Position numbers and translations under genes: made by a program
Assembly: GCF_015706575.1 (NCBI RefSeq)
Contig: NW_024037069.1
Coordinates: 45,256,347-45,320,346, forward strand
Origin: Patiria miniata
Taxonomy: Eukaryota > Echinodermata > Asteroidea > Valvatida > Asterinidae
Length of the DNA: 64,000 bases
Direction: 5' to 3'
Shown here: positions 1-9,000 of the stretch, in pieces
Layout: every line of letters starts with the position of its first letter
How positions within the stretch are numbered: position 1 is the first letter of the stretch
Notes under the pieces: model-generated
The model's database searches: none
What the model saw: only the letters and a program-made list of their open reading frames with translations
What the model was told of the DNA's origin: nothing

Positions 1-760
1 AAAAACAGACCTCTCATATCTGCAAACCTAATGTGGACTATAGTGGAACTCCGTGTACTCCTACAAAGATGAAACTTGATGCAACAATTTTATAGTGGTT
101 AATGGGTGAAAACAGCTGGTTAAGTAATGAGACTAAGATAATACTAATACTAAAAGTATCGGAGTCTTATATAGCGCACGTATCTACCAACTATTAGGTA
201 CTCAAGGCCTGGAGATATGTCTATTATTAAAGAAAGGTAAATAAAGCTTATGGGAAATATGAGACCCATTATGTGTTTCACGATATAATTTTTTTTTAAA
301 ATAAACCTGAAGGGACTTATTAGCATTTACGAACAAAAAACCTAAAGTGACCGCTTCTAATGAATGCAGTACATCAAGCAAGCACGACTAAATCTAGAAC
401 CAATCGGCTGTAGGTAGGTGAATCTTCGCGTCGTTATGCATTCTCGTTCTCATACAAGTACGCTATGTAAAAACAAACGTTAACGAACAAGGAGATCTAG
501 GCACGAAAATGCTGGATGTGAGTAAATGAAATTCGTTTTTATCCATCTCAAACTGATTTCTCACCATTTTTTTTCTTGAGGAATGCCAAGATAGAATACC
601 AAAAATGAAGTTTCTTGAGGTGATTATGGTTAGTAATCATTCTGCCAACAAATTATTGCAAGACTAAAAGGGCAAGCCAGTGTAAACGCCCATAGACGGG
701 CCGCGCAAGGGTTCTGGAGCTGAGCCGCGTAAGTTACTTCCAGGCCCTCAGTTCTGTAGG
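1..760. other. No gene seen; intergenic DNA with a tRNA-like B-box
   Basis: AT-rich DNA without a coding exon I can support. Near 757-780 there is a GGTTCGAATCC motif, the classical pol III B-box, preceded by tRNA-like sequence. This is probably a decayed tRNA-derived SINE fragment. Confidence 0.4.
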
Positions 761-819
761 TTGTGGGTTCGAATCCAGCCTAAGGTTTGGCTGCGGGTGC
801 CCTTGGGCCAATGAGTCCT

Positions 820-1099
820 TTAACCCTAAAAGGGCCGGGGCGGAATCCGCACCCCCCCTCAACTTTTTCCGCGATAGCTTTGAAAAAAAAATTTTCAACC
901 ATAATTCCAAAACCATTTGACCTATAGTCACGACATTTCTTGGTTATCTTCATGATTAGTTGCTCTATGCATGTACGGGGACTCAAAATGTTTCGTCACT
1001 CGATAGCCGAGATCTTAGCTGGGGGGGGGGGGGGGGGGCGCCCCCCCCCCCCCCCCCAGCTAAGAGATGGTCAAAATAACCCGGCCTTTTTAGGGTTAA
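820..1099. mobile_element. piggyBac-type MITE
   Basis: The element is bounded by TTAA at 820-823 and TTAA at 1096-1099, the piggyBac target duplication. Its ends are inverted: CCCTAAAA followed by GGCCGGG on the left, and the reverse complement on the right. The terminal CCCTA agrees with piggyBac-family ends. It has no coding capacity. Its interior contains a long poly-G/poly-C palindrome (about 1017-1066). Confidence 0.75.
1013..1067. repeat. Poly-G/poly-C palindrome
   Basis: A run of about 18 G, a central CGC and a run of about 17-18 C are enclosed by inverted CTTAGCTG and CAGCTAAG. Either strand could form a quadruplex, and the whole can extrude as a hairpin. It lies within the piggyBac-type MITE. 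Confidence 0.8.
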
Positions 1100-1315
1100 G
1101 TTTATTTTAAAACATTTGTAAAACCTAAAAGACATTTTGGTCTTCTATTTAAATTTTAGTTTTCACCAAAATACGGCAACATTTGGGCTGTTTTTAATAA
1201 TTTTGCATCCAATGTATACGAGTACACCGAGTTGGTCCGTATGTACTTTAGATTTTCGGAAGAGAGAAGTCAATTTTTGACAGGATATATCCATTTACAG
1301 GGTGAGTAAAAAAAA

Positions 1316-1828
1316 TACAGGGTGAGTAAAAAAAAAAAAAGGAAACCCAAATGTCGGGACATTTGTTTCAGTGAAGTTCTGCATGTAGCACTTTCAAAAT
1401 CTAGGATATTAAAGCCCAATTCATAAGCTTTCTTTTAGCCCAAGAATCATTCAAATTACTAATGCACTTTTCAAGTTACGGAATTTTAAACACAACCAAC
1501 GTTTCAAAGTTATGTCCACGGATAACAAAAAAGGTGTGCGTTCTTTCAGCAAAACGTACACAATTCACACACATCCCTATGTGATTTGTTTTTGTTTTGC
1601 TAAAAGAACACTTACCTTTTAGGGATCTGTGGACAGAATTTTAGAACGGCGGTTGTGTTTAAAACTCCGTAACTTGAAAATTACATTAGTGATTTGAATG
1701 ATTCTTGTACTAAAAAAACATATCGGAATTAGGCTTTCATATCCTAGATTTTCAAAGTGCTACATGCAGAACTTCACTAAAACAATGGTCCCAACATTTG
1801 GGTTTCGCTTTTTTTTACTCACCCTGTA
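1316..1828. mobile_element. Foldback MITE with TA target duplication
   Basis: The ends are CAGGGTGAGTAAAA and its reverse complement, flanked by TA on both sides (1316-1317 and 1827-1828). The inverted homology runs far inward, about 230 bp per arm: the CCCAAATGT, CATGTAGCACTT, TTACGGA and GTTTTGCT stretches recur in reverse complement. There is no ORF. The TA duplication points to a Tc1/mariner-type non-autonomous element. A second CAGGGTGAGTAAAA copy at 1298 is a partial duplication of the end. It sits just beyond the splice donor of the PAN exon. Confidence 0.7.
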
Positions 1829-1863
1829 TAAGATCGAATATTTACATGAATGAAATATTTCAC

Positions 1864-2205
1864 CTGTTCTGGACCGTAGTAGTTGGTACCGGTTCTCTCA
1901 ATCAGAGCTAACGGGTATCGCGACGCTGTAGCCCCGTTCAGCTCACACCGCCTCTTCCCCTCCGAGTAGTGGAAAGAGAAGCAACGATCATCGATAAGAC
2001 ACTCCCTGCCGCACAGGACCCGCGAAGCTACCGTCAGGTTACCGTAGACGTGGCCGGGCAGGACGTGGTTCGCTATGCCGTTGAAATAACGCTCCAGGCC
2101 CCGTGAGCAACCCTTGATGCATGGCTTGTCTTGGCAGTGCGGTCCTACGTTCAAAGCCTCGATCACTAGGCTGTAGATTGGTATGAGGAGACACAGCTGC
2201 AGCAT
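1864..2205 (-). CDS. Secreted PAN/apple-like protein, first coding exon
   Basis: The exon starts at ATG 2205 with a hydrophobic signal peptide (MLQLCLLIPIYSLVI). About 95 residues of a cysteine-rich PAN/apple-like module follow, with landmarks GHVYGNLTVAS, a CGREC pair, DDRCFSFHY and CELNGATASRYP, and the end GTNYYG. The frame stays open to CAG|GTGAAA, a good splice donor, so the exon ends at 1864. No downstream exon is visible in the 1.8 kb to the window edge, so the gene is partial. PAN-like modules bind protein or carbohydrate outside the cell; the function here is inferred from the fold only. A paralogous, broken copy lies at 28381-29482 on the other strand. Confidence 0.6.
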
Positions 2206-2715
2206 CTTGGTCCGCTTTGCTCCGAATTATTGAATTTGAGAATTCTGTTTCCGATATGGCTGTCTTGATATTGACAGTTGTGACAACAGGCAATGCCCAG
2301 TGATATACGAAATGACACTATGACACTAGGGCCTATATCTACATGTACTGTCATAGTGGTGATTGTGCCGGCGATAATGAAGATGCCAATCATTGCTAAA
2401 TTGCTGCTCGACAAAGCGAAGAGAAAAAGGCAAACGCAGCAACCATGACAACCATTCACACGGGCGTCGCTTGTCTTATAGTTTGTTCAGTTGACCTACA
2501 TGATATATTCTCATCACTAGCTAATTTAATGTACACGGAACTTCCTTCCTGTTTATGTGTAGAAATGTTAAAAAGGGTTTGTGTGTGGCCGGCCCTGACG
2601 TAAAGATCTCGGTGCGTGAGTGCGGCCTGCAAAAACTTTTGCCCCGAATAGCAAATAATAAGGTTGCAGACCAGTAAATCGGTCCGAAATTGCCTACGCC
2701 GGCCAAATCACGATT
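2206..2715. promoter_or_regulatory. 5' flank of the PAN-like gene
   Basis: No coding sequence. Stretches matching upstream DNA of the plus-strand pseudogene copy occur here (GGGCATTGCCTGTT and the block directly before the ATG; also ACTGGTCTGCAACC near 2670). This is therefore the duplicated upstream region of the PAN gene pair. No TATA box was recognised with confidence. Confidence 0.4.
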
Positions 2716-2721
2716 TGCATG
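2716..2721. repeat. Polinton target-site duplication (left)
   Basis: TGCATG directly before the terminal AGTAG of the left inverted repeat. It is identical to 26563-26568. Six base pairs is the duplication length known for Polintons. Confidence 0.9.
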
Positions 2722-2966
2722 AGTAGTAGGGGAGGTGGGGGAACCGGAGCAAAATGGAAAAAATCTGCGGCAAGCCTGAGCACGCCGCTCTCGATTCTAA
2801 AAATAGTTGGGGAAAAATATAGGGGAATCCCCCGATCTCAAAAAAAAAAAATCTGACGCCGGGTGTGGGGGAGAAAAAAAAAAAAAAAAAAAAAAAAAAC
2901 TGACGCCGGGTGTGAGAGAAAAAAAAAAAAAAAAAAAAAATCTGACGCCGGGAGAGAGAGAGAGAG

Positions 2967-3005
<39 letters not shown>

Positions 3006-3244
3006 ACGTCGGGAGAGAGAGAGAGAGAGAGAGAAAAAAAAAAAAATATCTGTCATCGCTAAAATGAGGTGATGTCACCACCACGTGACCTTGAAAAATA
3101 TGTGAGTCACCACCACGTGACCTTGAAACGTGTTGAGGCACGATAGAAATTTGGCGTAAACAACGCGACCTTGAAAAATGTGTGAGTCACCACCACGTGA
3201 CCTTGAAACGTGTGTGAGTCACCACAACGTGACCTTGAAACTCG
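2722..3244. repeat. Polinton left terminal inverted repeat
   Basis: The outer 118 bp are unique sequence that matches the right end. The middle consists of minisatellite-like units built on CTGACGCCGGG plus G- or GA-rich sequence and long A-runs, giving an almost pure purine strand. The inner part holds repeated CACGTGACCTTGA motifs. The inner block (CGTTTACGCC-type sequence and the CACGTG boxes) also occurs in the right TIR in inverse orientation, so homology extends about 0.45-0.5 kb with differences in repeat number. Confidence 0.88.
3076..3238 (+). promoter_or_regulatory. Array of E-box / TCAAGGTCA half-sites in left TIR
   Basis: TGACCTTGA (reverse complement TCAAGGTCA) occurs at 3086, 3118, 3198 and 3230, with a variant CGACCTTGA at 3166. 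Three copies overlap a CACGTG E-box (3082, 3114, 3194). TCAAGGTCA is the extended half-site of ERR and NR5A/FTZ-F1 nuclear receptors, and CACGTG is the core of bHLH-Zip sites. Spacing is about 32 or 48 bp. Function is inferred. Confidence 0.5.
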
Positions 3245-3258
3245 AGACAAAAAAAATT

Positions 3259-3288
3259 AGCTCCTTACCCTGTAAAAGGTGAGGAGCT
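3259..3288. terminator. A/T-flanked hairpin, related to that at 15891
   Basis: An 11-bp stem, AGCTCCTTACC with GGTGAGGAGCT (one G-T pair) and an 8-nt loop, is preceded by an A-run and followed by T6. The core CCTTACC/GGTRAGG is shared with the hairpin between the convergent genes at 15856/15965. It resembles a terminator or RNA 3'-end signal in shape; its role in a eukaryotic element is unknown. Confidence 0.45.
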
Positions 3289-3301
3289 GTTTTTTAATAT
3301 A

Positions 3302-3340
3302 AAAATGGAGAGTAATATGTTTAGACCGACGAGTATTTGA
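3302..3340 (+). pseudogene. Vestigial copy of the PolB start
   Basis: Twenty-nine nucleotides from AAAATGGAG onward match the start region of the PolB gene (26001-26032, minus strand) with one mismatch. They encode its first nine residues before diverging, with a stop at 3338. Like PolB, the copy points inward from the terminal repeat. It is a terminal remnant, not a gene. Confidence 0.75.
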
Positions 3341-3378
3341 AAAATGAATAAAAAATAATATCGGTTTTTATTAAATAG

Positions 3379-3855
3379 ATGGAATACTTTGGGACGTCAC
3401 AACTTGGGGATAAGTGCGATCATCATATAATCATCGAGAATGGTTTTTTAGTTTGTGAAACGTGCGGTGAAATAGTCTCACGTTACTTTGATTTTTCGGC
3501 AGAAAATGCGCAAGAAGATCGTATCAATTGGTCAATTTTAAAACGAAACAAAAGAAAAACTGTGGACAAACTTGTTTTGTCTGTGTGCCCAGAGCAAGGC
3601 TCAGAAGATGTCCAAGAAACAATCAATAAATATAACGAGCTCGTTAATTACAAAACATTGAGGGGAAATGGTTGCGTCAAACGATCATTAATAGCGGCGT
3701 GTTATCATCACGTCGCTGGATTAGACAAAGAACGAGTTAGAGATTTATTTAAAGTGACTCAAAATCAATTTAATAAGGCACTAAAAAGATACGATGACCA
3801 CTACAATAAAGGCGGGGCTGAGGGTGTAGCCCTAAGAGGTGAAATAGAGGTATAA
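3379..3855 (+). CDS. TFIIB-like transcription factor of the Polinton
   Basis: This 158-residue protein starts with a compact zinc-ribbon: Cys13, His16, Cys26, Cys29, with the ENGFLVCETCGEIV pattern typical of TFIIB/TFB ribbons. A basic linker follows. Residues about 88-145 (RGNGCVKRSLIAACYHHVAG, then DLFKVTQNQFNKALKRY) resemble the helices of one TFIIB cyclin fold. Normal TFIIB is about 300 residues with two cyclin repeats; this has one. The inferred role is recruiting host RNA polymerase II to the element's promoters. It is the only gene between the left TIR and the convergent gene ending at 3884. The assignment rests on motif reading, so another zinc-ribbon DNA-binding protein remains possible. 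Confidence 0.65.
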   Translation: MEYFGTSQLGDKCDHHIIIENGFLVCETCGEIVSRYFDFSAENAQEDRINWSILKRNKRKTVDKLVLSVCPEQGSEDVQETINKYNELVNYKTLRGNGCVKRSLIAACYHHVAGLDKERVRDLFKVTQNQFNKALKRYDDHYNKGGAEGVALRGEIEV

Positions 3856-3883
3856 CTCGGTGGTTCGCTTTCATAATGTTTAT

Positions 3884-4546
3884 TTACCGTGAATTTGAAC
3901 TTGTAAGTTTTTCGATAAGAGATTTTTTTTCTTTTGCCAGCCGTTCGTCTACCCGTTTTTTAACTTCTTTTTCAAAGTCTGTATCGTTTTTAATCTTTTG
4001 AAGCTTTGTGCTGGTTTTTGTTCTAATTTTCTGCTTAAGCTCGTTAAATTTTGCGAGCTCTCTCGTAATCAGTAAGAACTCTTCGTGCGATATATCTCCG
4101 TCGTTGATGGCTTGAGACACGTATTCTTCAATCGTGTTAAGTTTGGAGTCTGCTAATATTTTAATCTGGTCGTGCTTTTTCAGCTTGGCGGATAATCGCC
4201 TAGACGCGATTCTAAGCAGAATATCTACACCAAAAGCGCCTATAAACGTTCCTTCTAACACCAATCCAACGGGGGCTGATATAACACCCAAGAGAGCGGG
4301 AATACCGACAGCCCCCGCTATAGCCCCCAATCCTTCTAATCCTATCTCTACGTAATTAATAGTGTCGATCACTCTCTTTATTTTTTTATAGGTGCGCTCT
4401 CGATGGTCTCTCTCTTTCAAGATTAAAGATCGAATCTCTTCAATCTTTTTAAGTCTGTACACTTTTGTTTCTTCGTTAACGTTACTATTTAATCGGAGTA
4501 CATCTCCAGAAATATCGGGGTATAAAGCCTTACTATCTATACTCAT
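3884..4546 (-). CDS. Conserved Polinton protein with central hydrophobic segment
   Basis: A 220-residue protein. Residues 1-60 are polar with a probable amphipathic helix. Residues about 68-110 form a glycine/alanine-rich hydrophobic region (GLGAIAGAVGIPALLGVISA), probably membrane-associated. The rest is highly charged and helical (KLKKHDQIKILADSKLNTI, DGDISHEEF), ending in a lysine-rich coiled coil. This architecture recurs in animal Polintons as I remember them, but no biochemical function is known to me. The start is preceded by the AT motif TTTTTATATTAAAAC. It converges on the TFIIB-like gene, with 28 bp between them. Confidence 0.7.
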   Translation of the reverse strand: MSIDSKALYPDISGDVLRLNSNVNEETKVYRLKKIEEIRSLILKERDHRERTYKKIKRVIDTINYVEIGLEGLGAIAGAVGIPALLGVISAPVGLVLEGTFIGAFGVDILLRIASRRLSAKLKKHDQIKILADSKLNTIEEYVSQAINDGDISHEEFLLITRELAKFNELKQKIRTKTSTKLQKIKNDTDFEKEVKKRVDERLAKEKKSLIEKLTSSNSR

Positions 4547-4571
4547 GTTTTAATATAAAAAGATTTTAAAA

Positions 4572-4781
4572 TTAAAAGATCTCCAACTCGATAATGATAC
4601 CCTCACCCTTGTTGTTGAATACCTGTCCTTTTTCACCGCTGATAGAAAATGTCAGTTTGTCGATTATACCGTTTTTAAGATTTTTGAATCCCTCGGCTCT
4701 ATCAATATCGGGTTTGCGCGTAGCCACGGGTACGATTTTTAAGATGTCAGAAGGACGACCATTAAAAAAGTTTTCACTCGT
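4572..4781 (-). pseudogene. 3' part of a Polinton structural gene split by BEL insertion
   Basis: From the BEL target duplication to the stop at 4572, the frame continues that of the minus-strand ORF ending at 13402-14378. The piece carries the conserved C-terminal pattern LKIVPV and a final GEGIIIELEIF strand. Reading further upstream runs into the BEL LTR, so the Met-initiated ORF up to 4853 is an artefact of LTR sequence. Confidence 0.75.
4777..4781. repeat. BEL target-site duplication (left)
   Basis: CTCGT directly before the left LTR, repeated at 13402-13406. Five base pairs is usual for BEL/Pao elements. Confidence 0.85.
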
Positions 4782-5366
4782 TGTAAATGTATCCTGATGA
4801 ATACACTTTTTGGAATAGCGCCCTCTGTTGAGGGACAGTGTACCGCATAGCAACTAAAAACGCAATGGACGACCTCATGGTAGCTAATCTTTTCGACACC
4901 GACTTTAATCGTTTTGAATCTGAAATCTGCTGATGATACTGATCATTAATCACAATAGGATGCAAGGAGGTAACTTTCTGATGATTATATTGTCTTATGC
5001 AAGAAGTATTGTCTTTGAATTGGATATGATTTTATGATAATTTTGCGACTGAATTCTTAGTAATTCGCAACATGATAGAGATGATTACTTGTGTGTGCTC
5101 TAACCCAGTCCCGCTTTCTGATAATGTTAATCACACTTAAACATGTAATCAATGTACACTCTCGACATAATTTTGATTGTACTTTGTGATTTACTCTGGT
5201 TTATTCACAGTTTTCACGGAGCCAATAAATACATGTAGAACCTGATGAGGCTTTTGTCGAAACCCTTGCATTTCTATGACCTGCGACCTATGACCCACAC
5301 CTGTGCGATTCCCCAGCTGTAGCACTAGAATTGAGGAGCTATACCACCTGAAGTGCTGCCGCTACA
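4782..5366 (+). repeat. BEL left LTR
   Basis: 585 bp, TGTAAATG...CGCTACA. An AATAAA at about 5224 can serve as the polyadenylation signal. Same length and apparently same sequence as the right LTR. Confidence 0.93.
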
Positions 5367-6043
5367 GTGAAAACTCCTAGCTGCTAAATGCAATCATCGC
5401 TCCTCTCCATTTGATGCCAGCACTGCTCAACTGAGGCTGCAGCATTCAGATGACCAGGCATGCTGAGAGTTTGAGACTCCTCTGATGTAGGCGTTGACAT
5501 CCAAGCAACTCCCGCCCACATTTGACATCTGACATCTGATGAAGAGCAGCCCCTCGCTGAGCCAGAACTCCTGTGAACTCTGAGCGTCTGGGAACATGGA
5601 ATTATGTGAACTGTTGAATACATGTCCATTCAATTGCCTAGTTTCATTACCCCGTGATAATTTACATACATGTACAGTGATTGCTGCATTGAGTATGTTT
5701 TCTTGGATTTGTTATGTTGTAATGCTCGAGTATAAACATTTGTATTACGACATTTGCAGATGTATTTTCAGTAATTTGATATGTTGCAAATAGATTGGTA
5801 TATGTTCATGTACACATGCAGATGATAACATGTTTACAGGCATGTTGGAGAGTTTAATCCATTTGTTGGAAGTTTAATATTGAAAGGTAGTTTGAGATTT
5901 TGCGACTGCAATTCCTTATACACGTACATGTATGCTAAATGTAGTGTGTTTGACTAAGGTGGCCTATAGAGGACCTTGTATATTGTTGCTTGTTCTCTTA
6001 AGATTTTACATGCACTACGTGTAAGTCACCTTGTACCGTTATC
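5367..6043 (+). other. BEL untranslated leader
   Basis: 677 bp between the left LTR and the Gag-Pol start. Short reading frames here have no recognisable product. This is presumed 5' leader and packaging region. Confidence 0.6.
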
Positions 6044-9000
6044 ATGTCGTCAAAGGACAAAACAGAGAAGACTGAACCAGGTTCTCCAAGTACGCCAATA
6101 CCCTTTTCGATTTCAACACCAACTACTTCCTACGGAGATCAAGAAATTGGTTCTGCAGCCACTTTAGAGTCGACTATTGGAGACCATCAGCTGATGAAGA
6201 GGAAACAAGGGCACATTCACGAGGCTGACACTAGATCCGAACTATCCGTTCGAACCAAGTCATCACGCCGAACATGTTCTTCCCAATTGTCCATGGTTTC
6301 CACAAAGGCTGCCCTTGCAGCCGAAGCAGCTGCTTTAAAGACACGGCTTCAGTACGCCGATGCTGAAAATGCAAAGAAGGCTGAACTAGAAATGAAGCAT
6401 GCTGAGCTTGAAAAGCTACGCACCATGCGAGACCTCCAGGTAACTGAAGCCAAACTGGATGCTATTTGTAGGGTGCAGCAAGAAGAAAATGCTCATCCCA
6501 GCATTAGCGAAATGGTGGAACCAGAAGATAAAGACGTGATGATGGAGAATTATCTTGGATCATTTCAGACATCAAATCACAACTCTGATGACTGCGTAGT
6601 CTCCGAAGGACTAACGACAACAGGGACACACGTCGTCCCAACTGCGACAACAGGGACACATGTCGTCCCAACTGCGACCCTGGGCATGCAACTTGCCCCA
6701 ACTGCGACAACAGGGACACATGTCGTCCCAACTACGACCTCGGGCATGCAACTTGCCCCAACTGCGACTCCGGGCTCATATTTTGCGCCAACTGCGACAA
6801 CAGGGACACATGTCGTCCCAACTGCGACCTCGGGCATGCACCTTGCCCCAACTGCGACTCCGGGCTCATATTTTGCCCCAACTGCGACAACAGGGACACA
6901 TGTCGTCCCAACTGCGACCCTGGGCATGCACCTTGCCCCAACTGCGACAACAGGGACACATGTCGTCCCAACTGCGACCTCGGACATGCACCTTGCCCCA
7001 ACTGCGACTCCGGGCTCATATTTTGCCCCAACTGCGACAACAGGGACACATGTCGTCCCAACTGCGACCTCGGGCATGCACCTTGCCCCAACTGCGACTC
7101 CGGGCTCATATTTTGCCCCAACTGCGACAACAGGGACACATGTCGTCCCAACTGCGATCCCGGGCATGCAACTTGCCCCAACTGCGACAATAGGGACACA
7201 TGTCGTCCCAACTGCGACCCCGGGCATGCAACTTGCCCCAACTGCGACAACAGGGACACATGTAGCCCATCCTGCGACCCCAGGTATCCAACTAGTCCCA
7301 ACTGCGACTACAGAACCACATAGTGCCGAACAGTCGTCAACAGCACACATACTTGGCATAACAAAATGCCTGGTAGATCAGCTCAGCCTGAGTCGTTTGC
7401 CCCCTCCAGAGCCTGGACTTTTCTCTGGGGACCCGCTCAAATTTCCGAGTTGGAAAAGTAGTTTTGAAACACTGATCGAGCGCCGAGGAATACCTCCATC
7501 AGAACGCCTTCACTACCTCAAGAAATACTTGGCAGGGTCTGCGAAGGATGTTGTCGAAGGCTTCTTCCTGTTGTCAGAGGACGATGCCTACCTCAAAGCG
7601 AAGGAACTTCTCCAACAGAGATTTGGTGACCCCTTCATTGTAGCGAGCGCCTTCCGGGATAAGTTAGATTCCTGGACTAAGATTAACTCCAGAGATGGTA
7701 CAGGCCTTCGACGTTTTGCGGACTTCTTGCGACAGTGTGAAGCTGCGATGCAAACCATCCAAAGCTTGAAGATTCTCAATGATGAAAGGGAGAACAGGAA
7801 ATTGCTCACTAAGATACCGGAGTGGCTGGTTGCACGGTGGTCCCGAAAAGCAGCGGAATCAAAGGAAATCAAGAAGAGATTCCCTCCTTTTAGTGAATTT
7901 GTGAGCTTCATAACAAGAGAGGCCAACATCGCATGTGACCCAGTCACATCACTCCAGTCTGTGAAAGCAATTGACAAGCCTGACGAATCAAATAGCTCCA
8001 GGACAAGCCGAGGAAAGGAAAGGGGTTTTGAGAAGAGAAGTTCATTCTCTACAGATGTGACCAAGGCAACTCGGGAGAGAGTGTCCAAACCACAGACATG
8101 TTTCCTGTGCAACAAAGAAAATCATCACTTGAGTGAATGCAAGATATTCCTTTCCAAGTCATTGACAGAGAGGAAAGACTTTGTGATGAAAAATGGACTG
8201 TGCTTCGGCTGCCTATGTCGAGGCCACAGATCTAAGGAGTGCCGCTACAGGAAGACATGCAGTACCTGTGCCAAGAAACATCCCACTGCACTCCATGGCG
8301 ATGTCAAGAAGCAAGATAAACAAGATGCACAGACGAAACCAGAGCATCCACCAGTGGTGTCAACGAGCTCACATACAAGAATAAGCCATCTCAATAAAAC
8401 ATCAGAAGGCAGCAAAGCATCCATGATTGTTCCAGTGTGGATATCCCATCAAGACAGCCCTGAAAGGGAACGCTTAATCTACGCTCTGCTTGACACACAG
8501 TCGGACACAACCTTCATTCTGGACAGCACATGTAAAGCTATCGGAGCTGAAGGACCTAAGGTACAGCTGTTGTTGTCCACTATGTATTCCAAGAACGAGC
8601 GAGTTGACTCTAAAAAGATCGAAGGTCTACAAGTTCGTGGTCACGACAGTGAAGTTGGAATAAGTCTCCCTGCAACATTCACAAGAGATGTCATGCCGGC
8701 AAATCGCTCCCATATCCCTACTACCAGAATGGCTGACAATTGGCCACATCTGCAGATGATGGCGAACGAATTGATGCCATTGTCAGACTGTGAAATTGGG
8801 TTGCTGATCGGCTACAACTGCGCCCGGGCACTTGCGCCTCGGGAAGTGATACCCCCTACCGATGATGAGCCCTTTGCTCAGAGAACAGACCTGGGGTGGG
8901 GTATCGTCGGCATCGTGAACCCTGATTCAGATGACTGTGACAACAGCGTGGACCCCATCGGCGTAAGCCACAGAGTCCTCTCATGCGAAGCCCCATATGA

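Noticed and set aside
2708..3141. Poly-Phe or poly-Lys ORFs in the left TIR (and at 26185-26591)
   Set aside because: They are translations of A/T runs in the terminal repeats, in several frames at once.
4782..4965. Short minus-strand ORF, same as one at 12800-13000
   Set aside because: It lies in the BEL LTR and is duplicated only because the LTR is.
6504..7359. Long ORFs on both strands across the Gag repeats
   Set aside because: A 30-bp repeat keeps any open frame open; the plus-frame Gag-Pol explains the region.
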